A program made the position numbers and the translations under genes. From contig JAGPUW010000025.1 in assembly GCA_018069465.1 (NCBI GenBank), forward strand, positions 434,001-498,000: a DNA stretch of 64,000 bases. Reading direction: 5' to 3'. A model generated the notes under the pieces. It was not told the DNA's origin. It worked only from the letters and a program-made list of their open reading frames with translations, and made no database searches. Each line of letters starts with the position of its first letter. Position 1 is the stretch's first letter. Shown in pieces: positions 22,818 to 33,835 of the stretch. This DNA comes from Gammaproteobacteria bacterium. GTDB taxonomy: Bacteria > Pseudomonadota > Gammaproteobacteria > Pseudomonadales > Porticoccaceae.

Positions 22818-23537
22818 ATGAGCAGAGATATCGCGCCGGATATGCAAAAAATCCAGCTCTATTTGACCGAGGCCCACCCCTGTAGCTATCTCTCAGACAA
22901 GCAGGCAACCACCGCCTTTGTCGACCCAAAATACCCTCTTAATACAGCAACTTACAGCCACTTGTCGACAATGGGCTTTAGGCGCAGCGGGCAATACATT
23001 TACGCCCCCCGCTGCACTGACTGCAAATCCTGTATTCCGGTGCGCATCCCGGCCAATGGTTTTCAGCCCTCTCGCAGCCAAAAGCGCTGTCTCAAGCGCA
23101 ATAGCGATATCAGCGTTAAGCTGCAGCCCAATATTGACCTCGAGGAACATTACGCCCTCTACCAAAAATATATCGACACCCGCCACAGTGACGGCGATAT
23201 GTACCCCGCCACCATGACCCAGTATCGAGATTTCATCGGCAAGCCGTGGGAGTGCACGCGTTTTATCGAGTTTAGGCTCGCCGACAAACTGGTCGCCTGC
23301 GCCGTGAGTGACTGGCTCGATGACGGCTTGTCCGCCATCTATACCTACTACGACCCCGACCTGTCAGAGCGCAGCCTGGGAACTTTCGCCATCCTCCGGC
23401 AAATTGAGCTGGCTCGCCAACAAGACCTCGACTACGTCTATCTCGGCTACTGGATCAGGGACAGTGCAAAGATGACTTACAAGTCAAAGTTTCGCCCCGG
23501 CGAGCTGTATATCGAAAACCGCTGGTTGCGAATTTAA
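22818..23537 (+). CDS. bpt: Aspartate/glutamate leucyltransferase (Bpt)
   Basis: A 239-residue enzyme that transfers Leu from Leu-tRNA to proteins with N-terminal Asp or Glu, marking them for ClpS-ClpAP. It has the family's N-terminal Cys-containing motif around HPCSYLSDKQATTAFVDP, the RRSGQYIYAPRCTDCKSCIP segment with its Cys cluster, and the C-terminal YVYLGYWIRDSAKMTYKSKF. The length is normal. A GGCAGAAG precedes the ATG. In pseudomonads infA follows directly; here a ferritin gene has been placed between bpt and infA. Confidence 0.96.
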   Translation: MSRDIAPDMQKIQLYLTEAHPCSYLSDKQATTAFVDPKYPLNTATYSHLSTMGFRRSGQYIYAPRCTDCKSCIPVRIPANGFQPSRSQKRCLKRNSDISVKLQPNIDLEEHYALYQKYIDTRHSDGDMYPATMTQYRDFIGKPWECTRFIEFRLADKLVACAVSDWLDDGLSAIYTYYDPDLSERSLGTFAILRQIELARQQDLDYVYLGYWIRDSAKMTYKSKFRPGELYIENRWLRI

Positions 23538-23678
23538 AGCCCCCAGGACTCACCCCCGGCAAAGAAAAACAGCCCATCTAATTCAAATACAGTTGATCCC
23601 CAGCAAGCACGCCCTGTTAAAAGAGGGGCCTCAGCTATGATAAAATGCTGCGACTTACGTTGTTATTAAGGAAGCACC

Positions 23679-24203
23679 ATGCTCAGCGATGACCTGACAA
23701 AAAAACTCAATGCACAAATAAATTCTGAAAGCTATTCAGTCGTTCTTTATCTACAAATGAGCGCCTGGTGTTCAAGTAAGGGCTACGACGGCTGTGCCAG
23801 TTTCTTTCGCCTCCAGGCCAACGAAGAAAAGCAGCATATGGAAAAGCTTTTTGACTACATGCTGGAAACCGGCGCCCTGCCCCAACTAGGGCAGATAGAG
23901 GCACCACCAACGTCATGGGACTCCGTCAGAGATCTTTTTCAGGCCACCTTTGAGCACGAGGTCAAAATATCACGAGATATCAGCAGCCTGGTAGAAATCG
24001 CTATCCATGAAAAGGATTTTTCTACGCACAACTTCCTGCAGTGGTACGTCTCAGAACAGCATGAGGAAGAGTTCAAACTGAAATCAATTCTTGACCGCAT
24101 CGATATGATCACCGCTGAGGGGCATGGCGTTTATACCATCGACCGCGAAGTCAGCAGACTTTCCCAGCAAGCTGAATCAAGTGTCGCTAAAGAGCGCTAC
24201 TAG
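23679..24203 (+). CDS. ftnA: Non-heme ferritin
   Basis: A 174-residue four-helix ferritin. All ferroxidase residues match E. coli FtnA numbering: E17, E50, H53, E94, Q127 and E130 (NSESYS, NEEKQH, FEHEVK, SEQHEEE). It should form a 24-subunit cage that oxidises and stores iron. The gene sits between bpt and infA, breaking the usual bpt-infA adjacency; the surrounding composition looks native. AAGGAAG precedes the ATG. The upstream 140 bp has its own AT-rich promoter-like stretch (TATGATAAAATG), so it is probably an independent unit. Confidence 0.95.
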   Translation: MLSDDLTKKLNAQINSESYSVVLYLQMSAWCSSKGYDGCASFFRLQANEEKQHMEKLFDYMLETGALPQLGQIEAPPTSWDSVRDLFQATFEHEVKISRDISSLVEIAIHEKDFSTHNFLQWYVSEQHEEEFKLKSILDRIDMITAEGHGVYTIDREVSRLSQQAESSVAKERY

Positions 24204-24308
24204 CTCGCCTGCGCTCAAGCTTGCCAATACTTATTTTTGCTAAGCACCACTTAATAGTGCACAATGCCGCCCCGATGTTTACAAGCACAGCTGGAGTCAG
24301 CCGGTAGT

Positions 24309-24527
24309 ATGGCGAAAGAAGAGCATATCGAAATGGATGGCGAGGTTATTGATACCTTGCCCAATACCACATTCCGCGTAAAGCTGGAGAACGGTCATGT
24401 CGTGACCGCTCATATCTCTGGCAAGATGCGCAAAAATTATATTCGCATTTTGACCGGTGATCAGGTCAAGGTCGAGTTGACGCCCTACGATTTGAGCAAA
24501 GGCCGAATCACCTACCGGGCTCGCTAA
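24309..24527 (+). CDS. infA: Translation initiation factor IF-1
   Basis: A 72-residue S1/OB-fold protein that binds the ribosomal A site during initiation. [20 protein letters not shown] and the C-terminal [16 protein letters not shown] are the family hallmarks. The ATG at 24309 gives exactly the standard length; the upstream in-frame extension to 24264 is not coding in relatives. A strong terminator begins about 20 bp after the stop. It is convergent with clpA. Confidence 0.98.
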   Translation: MAKEEHIEMDGEVIDTLPNTTFRVKLENGHVVTAHISGKMRKNYIRILTGDQVKVELTPYDLSKGRITYRAR

Positions 24528-24546
24528 ACCCTAAAGATAAAAAAAA

Positions 24547-24571
24547 CCGGGCCTATAGGCCCGGTTTTTTT
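24547..24571 (+). terminator. Rho-independent terminator of infA
   Basis: A 7-bp perfect GC stem (CCGGGCC at 24547-24553, GGCCCGG at 24558-24564) with a TATA loop is followed by seven T. An A-run before the stem lets it also work from the other strand for clpA read-out. Confidence 0.95.
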
Positions 24572-24696
24572 GTTTGTCGATTAAATTTATTGGGCTTGTT
24601 TTTAGCGGATCATTTTTTACCCATCCCTCTTTTACCAGCCTGTCTTTACTAAGCCCTCTTTGCCCAGCCCTTCGCTCAAGCTACCCCGCTCGGTAA

Positions 24697-26970
24697 CTAG
24701 GCAGCGGGGACGATCTCAAGCGCGATCTCGCCATCGACAAGAGTGACTTTAACCGTACCGCCACCACGGGATAAGTCGCCAAATAAAACTTCTTCGGCCA
24801 AGGGTTTTTTCAGCTTTTCCTGAATTAAGCGCGCCATCGGTCTGGCGCCCATATCTTCGTCATAGCCATTCTCAGAGAGCCACAGGCGAGCACCCTCATC
24901 AACCTCAAGTGCCACCGACTTATCATCGAGCTGGGCTTGTAGCTCGACCAGAAATTTGTCGACCACGGTGCCAATAATATCGCTACCCAGAGATTTAAAC
25001 TGAATAATAGCGTCGAGACGATTGCGAAACTCGGGGGCAAACATCTTTTTAATGCTTTCCATGCCATCGCTGCTATTGTCTTGACTGGTAAAGCCCATCG
25101 AGGTACGGCTCATTTCACGCGCACCCGCATTGGTAGTCATAATTAGAATGACATTGCGAAAATCCGTCTTACGGCCATTATTGTCGGTGAGCGTTCCGTG
25201 ATCCATAACCTGCAATAGCAGGTTGAAAACATCGGGGTGAGCTTTTTCAATCTCATCGAGTAGCACCACACAGTGGGGGTGCTGGTTCACGGCATCGGTT
25301 AGCAAGCCACCCTGGTCAAAACCGACATAGCCCGGTGGTGCACCGATCAAACGCGAAACGGTGTGGCGCTCCATGTACTCCGACATATCAAAGCGTTGCA
25401 GCTCAACGCCCAGAGTCAGTGCCAATTGACGGGACACTTCTGTTTTACCGACACCCGTTGGCCCGGCAAAGAGAAAGGAACCAATCGGCTTGCTCGCCTC
25501 ACGCAGGCCCGCGCGGGCGAGCTTGATGGCCGAATCAAGGGATTCAATGGCCTCATCCTGACCGAAGACCACACGCTTGAGCTTGTCACCCAGCTTGCGC
25601 AGCTGCTCTTTATCGGAGGACGACACACTCTTCGCGGGGATGCGGGCAATTTTGGCAACAGTATTTTCAACATCGACCACGCCAATGGTTTTCTTGCGCT
25701 TCGATGCCGGCTGCAGTTGTTGGTAAGCCCCAGCTTCGTCGAGCACATCAATAGCTTTGTCGGGCAGGAAGCGATCGGTAATATATTTTTCCGACAACTC
25801 GGCGGCAGATTTCAGCGCACCCTGGGTGTAACGCAAACCGTGATGCTCTTCGAAACGAGATTTCAGGCCTTTGAGAATATCCACCGTTTCGGCCACCGAG
25901 GGCTCGGGAACATCCACTTTCTGGAAGCGGCGAGACAGCGCCCTGTCCTTGTCAAAAATACCGCGATATTCCTGATAGGTGGTCGAGCCGATGCAGCGCA
26001 AACTTCCCGAGGTCAGCAGAGGCTTGAGTAAATTGGAGGCATCCATCACCCCACCCGATGCCGCACCAGCACCGATGATGGTATGAATTTCATCAATAAA
26101 CAGGATGGCGTGCTCTTCCTTTTTTAATTCGGCAAGCAAACCCTTAAAGCGTTTTTCAAAATCACCTCGGTACTTGGTACCGGCCAGTAGAGCGCCCATG
26201 TCGAGAGAGTAAATAACACTGTTAGCCAGCGGCTCGGCCGCTTTGCCCTCGACAATAAGTTTTGCCAGACCCTCGGCAATAGCCGTTTTACCGACGCCGG
26301 ACTCACCCACCAACAAGGCGTTGTTTTTGCGACGCCGCAGCAGGATTTGCCCAACTCGCTCCAGCTCGGCACTGCGACCCACTAATGGATCGATATAGCC
26401 CTGCTCAGCCTGATGATTGAGGTTGCTACTAAATTGCTCCAACAAGGTCGCCTCTGGAGCGGCCCCCTCACCAGCAGCGGTATCGGCATTGGCAGGGTTC
26501 TCAGCGCCATCGTCTTCGCGCTCAGACTGGCTGGCGTATTTGGGAGTGCCGTGAGAAATGAAGTTGACCAGATCGATACGGGAAATATTCTGCAGGCGCA
26601 GGAAGTAAACCGCCTGGCTTTCCTGCTCACTGAAAATTGCCACCAGTACATTCGCGCCCTGTACTTCATTTTTGCCTGACGACTGAACATGAAAAATGGC
26701 GCGCTGAATGACCCGCTGAAAACCCAGTGTCGGCTGGGTTTCTCTCTGCTCGTCATCTTCGGGCAGCAGTGGTGTGGTGGACTCAATAAACTCGCCCAGA
26801 TCATTGCGCAGCACGGCGATATCGGCACCGCAGGCATTGAGCACATCGACGGCCGAGCCGTTGTCGAGCAGGGCCAGCAGCAGGTGCTCCACGGTGACAA
26901 ATTCATGGCGTTTGGTGTTGGCACCCTGAAAGGTGGTATTCAAGGTGCTTTCTAAATCTCGACTTAGCAT
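24697..26970 (-). CDS. clpA: ATP-dependent Clp protease ATP-binding subunit ClpA
   Basis: A 757-residue AAA+ unfoldase that feeds ClpP. The N-terminal double Clp-N repeat (about 1-140, TKRHEFVTVEHLLLALLDNG) binds ClpS. The first ATPase module has Walker A GESGVGKTA and Walker B LFIDEIHTIIGAG. The second has GPTGVGKTE and VVLLDEIEKAHPD. The C-terminal D2-small domain follows. An acidic linker (about 145-170) joins the N-domain to D1. It is downstream of clpS (12 bp) on the same strand. Together with aat and bpt it executes the N-end rule. Confidence 0.98.
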   Translation of the reverse strand: MLSRDLESTLNTTFQGANTKRHEFVTVEHLLLALLDNGSAVDVLNACGADIAVLRNDLGEFIESTTPLLPEDDEQRETQPTLGFQRVIQRAIFHVQSSGKNEVQGANVLVAIFSEQESQAVYFLRLQNISRIDLVNFISHGTPKYASQSEREDDGAENPANADTAAGEGAAPEATLLEQFSSNLNHQAEQGYIDPLVGRSAELERVGQILLRRRKNNALLVGESGVGKTAIAEGLAKLIVEGKAAEPLANSVIYSLDMGALLAGTKYRGDFEKRFKGLLAELKKEEHAILFIDEIHTIIGAGAASGGVMDASNLLKPLLTSGSLRCIGSTTYQEYRGIFDKDRALSRRFQKVDVPEPSVAETVDILKGLKSRFEEHHGLRYTQGALKSAAELSEKYITDRFLPDKAIDVLDEAGAYQQLQPASKRKKTIGVVDVENTVAKIARIPAKSVSSSDKEQLRKLGDKLKRVVFGQDEAIESLDSAIKLARAGLREASKPIGSFLFAGPTGVGKTEVSRQLALTLGVELQRFDMSEYMERHTVSRLIGAPPGYVGFDQGGLLTDAVNQHPHCVVLLDEIEKAHPDVFNLLLQVMDHGTLTDNNGRKTDFRNVILIMTTNAGAREMSRTSMGFTSQDNSSDGMESIKKMFAPEFRNRLDAIIQFKSLGSDIIGTVVDKFLVELQAQLDDKSVALEVDEGARLWLSENGYDEDMGARPMARLIQEKLKKPLAEEVLFGDLSRGGGTVKVTLVDGEIALEIVPAA

Positions 26971-26982
26971 GAGCTACTCCCG

Positions 26983-27390
26983 CTATCGGTCGTCATCATC
27001 GTTATCTTCGGAAGGTTCGATTTCGCAAAGTAAAGGGTGCTCTTTTTCTCGCGCATAGCCATTCACCATACCGGCTTTGGTTTCGGCAACTTCGCGGGTG
27101 AAAACCCCGCATATACCCCTACCTTCTGTATGCACTTTTAACATGACTCGAACAGCAAATTCCTTGTCGAGGGAGAAAAAAAGCTGCAGCACTTCAACCA
27201 CAAACTCCATTGGCGTGTAGTCATCATTCAGCAAAAAAACCTTATACATAGGGGGTTTTTTTAATTTTGGCTTAACGGCATCGGCGATGGCCGTGGTGCC
27301 ACCATCCACTTCATCAAAAGAATCATCACCCGCGCCATCATCACTTTGCAGGCGCGTGTTTTTAAGGCTTTGCATTACGGTTTCTGTCAT
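26983..27390 (-). CDS. clpS: ClpAP adaptor ClpS
   Basis: A 135-residue adaptor that delivers N-degron proteins to ClpA. The core (about 48-130) contains [20 protein letters not shown], whose Asn-Asp-Asp binds the free amino terminus, and [20 protein letters not shown] with the His of the pocket. An acidic N-terminal extension ([17 protein letters not shown]) is disordered and is needed in the family to regulate ClpA. The start is uncertain: ATG 27390 is chosen, with ATG 27375 and 27411 as alternatives; none has a strong ribosome-binding signal. It is divergent from cspD. Confidence 0.95.
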   Translation of the reverse strand: MTETVMQSLKNTRLQSDDGAGDDSFDEVDGGTTAIADAVKPKLKKPPMYKVFLLNDDYTPMEFVVEVLQLFFSLDKEFAVRVMLKVHTEGRGICGVFTREVAETKAGMVNGYAREKEHPLLCEIEPSEDNDDDDR

Positions 27391-27643
27391 TGTTTGTCGG
27401 GCTTTATACATGGGCACAGCATACGCCGCTTGAGAATAACTTGCATCACTGCGACAAGGATTTTGTCGATCGCCCTTCACCACCACACAGCGAATAAGTC
27501 ACTAAACTTGACATATCCCGCATTAGGGCTTAAAAATGCGACTAATAAATCGATTGGTTTTCTGCCCTGCCAGGATGGCTTTACCAGGTGGACCAATTGT
27601 AAAAAGACTAACTATAAAAATAAATATGTTCAGGAGGCGTCTC

Positions 27644-27925
27644 ATGCCACAAGGTACAGTGAAATGGTTTAACAATGCCAAAGGTTACGGTTTTTTACTT
27701 TCTGAAGAGAGTGGTGATGATATTTTCGCCCACTATTCAGCCATCGAAATGGATGGCTATAAAACTCTCAAAGCCGGGCAAAATGTTTTTTTCGATCTTA
27801 TACAAGGTAGCAAGGGTGTACACGCGGCGAATATTCGCTCCAGTGCGACCGCTATAAATAGTGAAAGCCCCCCACCCTGTAGTCGTGAGGCTCCAGTCAG
27901 CGCTGTCGAAAGCTTTAATCATTAA
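27644..27925 (+). CDS. cspD: Cold-shock-domain protein, CspD-like
   Basis: A 93-residue protein with one cold-shock domain. GTVKWFNNAKGYGFLLSEES carries the RNP1-type motif, DIFAHYSAIEMDGYKTLKAG carries RNP2, and a low-complexity Ser/Pro tail follows. It binds single-stranded nucleic acid; CspD inhibits replication in stationary E. coli, and its place next to clpS supports this identity. The start at 27644 has a perfect AGGAGG 6 bases before it; upstream in-frame ATGs do not. Confidence 0.93.
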   Translation: MPQGTVKWFNNAKGYGFLLSEESGDDIFAHYSAIEMDGYKTLKAGQNVFFDLIQGSKGVHAANIRSSATAINSESPPPCSREAPVSAVESFNH

Positions 27926-28129
27926 GCTTTAGCAGGCGTCATCGAGCCAGATAGTAATAAGCCACTACTGGCTCGTACCAACGACACTCAAACTAGCATG
28001 CCAACAAGCCAGAGCTTATTCGTTTTGGCGTGGCGCGCCCGTGCCCGGCTGCGCAAGAGCATTAACGGCTGTGAAAATTTCGTCTGCTCAACTAAAATAC
28101 ACGGACGACAATTTCCCCTACCGCGAGCT

Positions 28130-28762
28130 ATGGCTAAACTGCTTCTTTTTAATAAACCCTTTGGGGTTCTCAGCCAGTTCACCGCCGCTGATGGGCACCC
28201 TGGCCTGGCTGACTATCTCGATATTCCCGCCGTCTACCCCGCTGGCCGTCTCGATCGCGACTCCGAAGGTTTGCTACTGCTGACCGACGATGGCGCCCTG
28301 CAGGCGCAAATCAGCAACCCCCGTTTCAAGCTTGAAAAAACCTATCTCGCCCAGGTCGAGGGCGAGGTAAGCACTCTGGCCCTAAAGAGCTTATCGCAGG
28401 GAATAACGCTCAAAGACGGCCCCACCCTGCCCGCCCGTGCGCAACGTGCACCGGAGCCCAATATCTGGCCCAGAGTGCCCCCCATCCGCGCGCGCAAGAA
28501 CATCCCTACCAGCTGGATCGAGCTAACGATTCGCGAGGGCCGCAATCGACAGGTGCGCCGCATGTGCGCTCATGTCGGCTTTCCCGTCCTGCGCCTGGTA
28601 CGGATCAAAATTGGTGAGTGGTCGCTTGGCCAGCTCAAGCCCGGCGAACATCAGCAGATGAAAATCACCATGCCCGCGCAACAGCCCGGCTCAAAACAAG
28701 CCCCACCGACCCGGCGACCACGGCAAAAACCCAGCGCCAAGGGTAAAAAACCTTCGCCCTAA
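28130..28762 (+). CDS. rluE: 23S rRNA pseudouridine synthase RluE
   Basis: A 210-residue RsuA/RluE-type synthase, which modifies U2457 of 23S rRNA in E. coli. [15 protein letters not shown] opens the catalytic domain. [20 protein letters not shown] holds the catalytic Asp, [20 protein letters not shown] is the second family motif, and there is no S4 domain, as expected for RluE. A basic, Pro/Lys-rich tail (about 180-210) is extra. Start at 28130, giving [10 protein letters not shown]; longer in-frame starts exist to 27998 but run through non-coding-like sequence. It leads into nudJ, mnmA, hflD and purB, the conserved order. Confidence 0.95.
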   Translation: MAKLLLFNKPFGVLSQFTAADGHPGLADYLDIPAVYPAGRLDRDSEGLLLLTDDGALQAQISNPRFKLEKTYLAQVEGEVSTLALKSLSQGITLKDGPTLPARAQRAPEPNIWPRVPPIRARKNIPTSWIELTIREGRNRQVRRMCAHVGFPVLRLVRIKIGEWSLGQLKPGEHQQMKITMPAQQPGSKQAPPTRRPRQKPSAKGKKPSP

Positions 28763-28809
28763 AAACGCCCCTTCAATGGAGCCCTGGCGACAAATACAGG
28801 AATCAACAT

Positions 28810-29256
28810 ATGCCCAGGCAGATTCATCTCACCGTTGCCGCCCTGGTGCCCGGCGTACAGGGCTTTTTAATGGTCAAAGAAAAACAGGGTGAGCACATCG
28901 TCATCAACCAGCCAGCGGGGCATGTCGAACCGGGCGAGGGACTGCTGGAAGCCGTCAAACGGGAGACCTTCGAAGAAACGGGCTGGCGGGTTGAACCCCG
29001 TCATTTGCTCGGCATCAGCATTTATACCTCGCCTCACAACCAGGTCACCTACTACCGCATAGCCTTTCTCTGTGAAGCACTTGAGCAGGATAAGCACGCG
29101 GCACTGGACAGCGATATTATCGAAGCACTGTGGCTCAGCGAAGCCCAGTTGCGTGCCCGGCAAAGTGAGATGCGCAGCCCCCTGGTCATAGAAACTCTCG
29201 ATGCTTACTGCAATGGCAAGCGCTATCCATTAGAGATCATTGAGGATTATCGGTAG
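28810..29256 (+). CDS. nudJ: Nudix phosphatase NudJ
   Basis: A 148-residue Nudix hydrolase. The box [23 protein letters not shown] fits G-x5-E-x7-REUxEExGU exactly. NudJ in E. coli hydrolyses HMP-PP and nucleoside tri/diphosphates. The synteny rluE-nudJ-mnmA-hflD-purB makes the NudJ call secure. An AGGAATC lies 6-10 bases before the ATG. The gene ends 55 bp before the chosen mnmA start. Confidence 0.95.
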   Translation: MPRQIHLTVAALVPGVQGFLMVKEKQGEHIVINQPAGHVEPGEGLLEAVKRETFEETGWRVEPRHLLGISIYTSPHNQVTYYRIAFLCEALEQDKHAALDSDIIEALWLSEAQLRARQSEMRSPLVIETLDAYCNGKRYPLEIIEDYR

Positions 29257-29311
29257 AATGGCGTTCTCGTTTCCAGCCGCCAGCACAGACAAGAGCCACG
29301 CGCCCAAAGCC

Positions 29312-30424
29312 ATGACCAAGACCCCACATTCAGCGCCCCAAAAAGTTATCGTCGGCATGTCCGGCGGTGTCGACTCCTCCGTTAGCGCCCTGCTGTTATT
29401 GCAACAGGGCTACGAGGTTGAGGGCCTGTTTATGAAGAACTGGGATGAGGACGACGGCACTGAATACTGCACCGCCAAGCAAGATTTGAGCGACGCGGAA
29501 AAGGTCTGCAACACCCTTGGCATCCCTCTGCACAGCGCCAACTTTGCCGCCGAGTACTGGGATAACGTGTTCGAATATTTCCTCGATGAATACCGCGTAG
29601 GTCGCACACCCAACCCCGATATCCTCTGCAACCGGGAAATCAAATTCAAGGTCTTTCTCGAATACGCCGAGTTGCTGGGTGCCGACTTTATCGCCACCGG
29701 CCACTACGTGCGCAAGAGCACAGAGAATGGCCGCACGTTGTTGCGCAAAGGTCTCGACAACAACAAAGACCAGAGCTACTTCCTGCACGCCGTTGAAGAG
29801 GCGGCTCTGGCTAAAACCCTCTTCCCCGTGGGCGAGCTGGAAAAGCCCGAAGTCAGACGACTGGCCGAGCAGCACCAGCTAATTACCCACGACAAAAAAG
29901 ACAGCACCGGTATTTGTTTTATCGGTGAGCGGCGTTTTAAAGACTTTCTCGAACAGTACATACCCGCCCAACCCGGGCCGATGAAAACACCCGACGGCAC
30001 TCTGCTGGGTGAACATCAGGGCTTGATGTTTTACACCCTTGGCCAGCGCGGAGGCCTTGGCATTGGCGGTGTGAAAACGGCCGACGAAGCACCCTGGTAC
30101 GTGGTCGCCAAAGATCTCGACAACAACACCCTGATCGTCGCCCAGGGTAATAACCACCCCCTGCTGTTCACCTCAGTGCTCAAGGTCAGCCAACTGCACT
30201 GGATCAACCCCAAACCCGCTGCAGCGTTTAGCTGCAAGGCAAAAGTACGCTATCGCCAAAGTGATCAGGCTTGCCATATAAAAGTCAGTGACGATGGCAG
30301 CAGCTGCATTGTCACCTTTGAACAAGCGCAACGGGCGGCGACGCCAGGACAATCTTTAGTGATGTACCAGGGTGATGTTTGCCTGGGCGGTGGTGTTATC
30401 GAAAGCAGCTGGAATCCACAATGA
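29312..30424 (+). CDS. mnmA: tRNA-specific 2-thiouridylase MnmA
   Basis: A 370-residue enzyme making the 2-thio group at U34 of tRNA Lys, Glu and Gln. The PP-loop [20 protein letters not shown] binds [16 protein letters not shown] is the family Asp-rich segment. The catalytic Cys lies in [12 protein letters not shown], and the second Cys in [17 protein letters not shown]. Start 29312 gives an N-terminus close to the family's; ATG 29258, two bases after the nudJ stop, is possible and would add 18 residues. Its TGA overlaps the hflD ATG (ATGA). Confidence 0.96.
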   Translation: MTKTPHSAPQKVIVGMSGGVDSSVSALLLLQQGYEVEGLFMKNWDEDDGTEYCTAKQDLSDAEKVCNTLGIPLHSANFAAEYWDNVFEYFLDEYRVGRTPNPDILCNREIKFKVFLEYAELLGADFIATGHYVRKSTENGRTLLRKGLDNNKDQSYFLHAVEEAALAKTLFPVGELEKPEVRRLAEQHQLITHDKKDSTGICFIGERRFKDFLEQYIPAQPGPMKTPDGTLLGEHQGLMFYTLGQRGGLGIGGVKTADEAPWYVVAKDLDNNTLIVAQGNNHPLLFTSVLKVSQLHWINPKPAAAFSCKAKVRYRQSDQACHIKVSDDGSSCIVTFEQAQRAATPGQSLVMYQGDVCLGGGVIESSWNPQ

Positions 30425-31065
30425 TTATAAAGCCAACGCGAGATCAGGCCATAGCACTGGCCGGTGTATTTCAGGCCTGCCAGCTGGTCGACAATCTGGC
30501 GCAAACCGGCAGTATTCCCTCTGCCCTGTTGAGCATCGAGATCAACAGCTTACTGGAGCAGAGCCCAGAATCTGCCGAGGCTGTTTTTAGCGACGGCGAG
30601 CACAACGCCGCTAAAAATCTTGAAATTGGCATAGAGACTATTCAGCAACTGTTTCGCGATAAGTATAAAAACCGCCGCCCCGACACCCTGCGCTATATTA
30701 TTGGCGTCATGCACTTACAGCGCAAAGTGAGCAAAAACCCCGCCCTGCTCGAACACATCGGCAAGGGTATTGAGCGCGCCAAAGCCCAGGCTGAACATTT
30801 CACGCCGAGCCACGAAAATGTCATCGCCAATATCGCCGACGTCTACCAAAACACCATTAGCACCCAACGCTTTCGCATTCAGGTCAGCGGCCAGGCCAAT
30901 CACCTGCAGCAAACCTCCGTCGCCAATCGCGTGCGCTGCCTGTTATTTGCCGCCATTCGCGCGGCAATACTTTGGCAGCAACTGGGTGGCCGGCGCTGGC
31001 ATTTTTTCGTTTTTCGCGGCGACATACTGCGCCACCTAGAGGCTTTGCAACAAGGGAAGCGCTGA
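30421..31065 (+). CDS. hflD: High-frequency lysogenisation protein HflD homolog
   Basis: A 214-residue mostly helical protein. [20 protein letters not shown] at the N-terminus and the [13 protein letters not shown] and [20 protein letters not shown] segments are typical of HflD/YcfC. In E. coli it is a membrane-associated protein that affects phage lambda lysogeny; its normal role is not clear. The ATG at 30421 overlaps the mnmA stop by 4 bases, confirming both the start and an operon. The following 180-bp gap carries the purB promoter. Confidence 0.92.
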   Translation: MIIKPTRDQAIALAGVFQACQLVDNLAQTGSIPSALLSIEINSLLEQSPESAEAVFSDGEHNAAKNLEIGIETIQQLFRDKYKNRRPDTLRYIIGVMHLQRKVSKNPALLEHIGKGIERAKAQAEHFTPSHENVIANIADVYQNTISTQRFRIQVSGQANHLQQTSVANRVRCLLFAAIRAAILWQQLGGRRWHFFVFRGDILRHLEALQQGKR

Positions 31066-31182
31066 TCAATCCATGAACTCGCATCTTGCGCCCAGAGTCT
31101 CGTAAAATCCGTTAAAATACCGCCCGCATTAAATGGCAATTCGGCAAACGTTTATTAAGGCGTTCTGCCCAGGTCGCAATAG

Positions 31183-32625
<1,443 letters not shown>

Positions 32626-33813
32626 GTGCCCGACTCACCCGAAAAGCAGCTATCTGCACAGTGGTTTAGCCACTGCGGCGGACTCGACAATTTTCTTGCC
32701 GAGTACTGGCAGCGCAAGCCACTGCTAATTCGCCAGGCCCTGCCCGGCTTCCGCTCCCCCCTCGAAGCCGATGAATTAGCAGGGCTAGCGCTGGAAGAAG
32801 ATATTGAATCGCGGCTGATTCTCGAGAGCAAAACCGCGCCCTTCTGGAGCCTGCAATGCGGGCCTTTCACTGACGAGGACTTTCAAACCCTACCCGCCAG
32901 TCACTGGACGCTGCTAGTACAGGCCGTCGATCAATGGCTACCTGAGGTTCACGACCTTCTCACCCATTTCGACTTTCTACCCCAGTGGCGAGTCGACGAT
33001 GTGATGGTCAGCTACGCCAGCGATCAGGGCAGCGTCGGCCCCCACTTCGACCAGTACGATGTATTTTTACTACAGGGTGAAGGCCAGCGGCGCTGGCGGA
33101 TCGGTCAGAGCTGCGATCGAAACACCCCTTTATTGAAGGGGCCAGAGCTCAGTATCATCAACGATTTTGAACAGAGTGAAGAGTGGCTACTCGAACCGGG
33201 CGACATGCTGTATTTACCACCGGGCCTCGCCCACTGGGGTATTGCCGAAGGGCAATGTATGACCTACTCCATCGGCTTTCGCGCCCCCAGTGCGACTGAA
33301 TTACTGAGTGATCTCGCCACTGAGCTTTTATCCAAAGACGGCTCCACTGACGAACTCATGTACCGCGACCCAGCGCTCACCACCTCGATGGCGAAGGGCC
33401 TTATTGACGAGCGATTTATCGATGCCGTCAAAGACCTGCTGCTGCGCCAGCTGGATGACAAAGAACAACTGGCCCAGTGGTTTGCCCGCTTTATGACCGC
33501 ACGCAAATACCCAGAGCTAGAATTAGAAAGCGAACTTGACGATGCATCCGAACCATCCGCCTCGCCCCATCGAGAACTCGATAAGAGCACAGAGCTAGGC
33601 CGCCACCCCGCCTCCCGATTCGCCGCCCTTGGTGGCGAGCCCGCCAACCTGGCCGTGGACGGCGAGCTATACCCCTGCTCCGAAGTCTTCGCCACAACAG
33701 TGGCCGATTCTCGCACCTTTCGTCTATTTGACCTCGGCGCGCTCGATAGCCGCGACCGGGCCCTGCTCGACACTCTGTTGCACAATGGTAGTTTAACAAT
33801 TCATACTGAGTGA
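32626..33813 (+). CDS. roxA: Ribosomal oxygenase RoxA (cupin, L16 arginine hydroxylase family)
   Basis: A 395-residue JmjC/cupin Fe(II)/2-oxoglutarate oxygenase. In E. coli, YcfD/RoxA hydroxylates Arg81 of ribosomal protein L16. The HxD metal motif lies in GSVGPHFDQYDVFLLQ, followed by GEGQRRWRIG, and the distal His in MLYLPPGLAHWG. The C-terminal half has the dimerisation and winged-helix parts. A low-complexity Glu/Asp/Ser insert (about 300-330) is extra compared with the about 370-residue family. The GTG start is the first codon after the purB stop, so the two genes are translationally linked. A usual ribosome-binding site is not clear. Confidence 0.92.
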   Translation: MPDSPEKQLSAQWFSHCGGLDNFLAEYWQRKPLLIRQALPGFRSPLEADELAGLALEEDIESRLILESKTAPFWSLQCGPFTDEDFQTLPASHWTLLVQAVDQWLPEVHDLLTHFDFLPQWRVDDVMVSYASDQGSVGPHFDQYDVFLLQGEGQRRWRIGQSCDRNTPLLKGPELSIINDFEQSEEWLLEPGDMLYLPPGLAHWGIAEGQCMTYSIGFRAPSATELLSDLATELLSKDGSTDELMYRDPALTTSMAKGLIDERFIDAVKDLLLRQLDDKEQLAQWFARFMTARKYPELELESELDDASEPSASPHRELDKSTELGRHPASRFAALGGEPANLAVDGELYPCSEVFATTVADSRTFRLFDLGALDSRDRALLDTLLHNGSLTIHTE

Positions 33814-33835
33814 GACTTACTGAGGAAGACGAATC

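Noticed and set aside
25363-26031. 222-residue plus-strand frame
   Set aside because: Shadow of clpA in the antisense direction, with no independent start signal.
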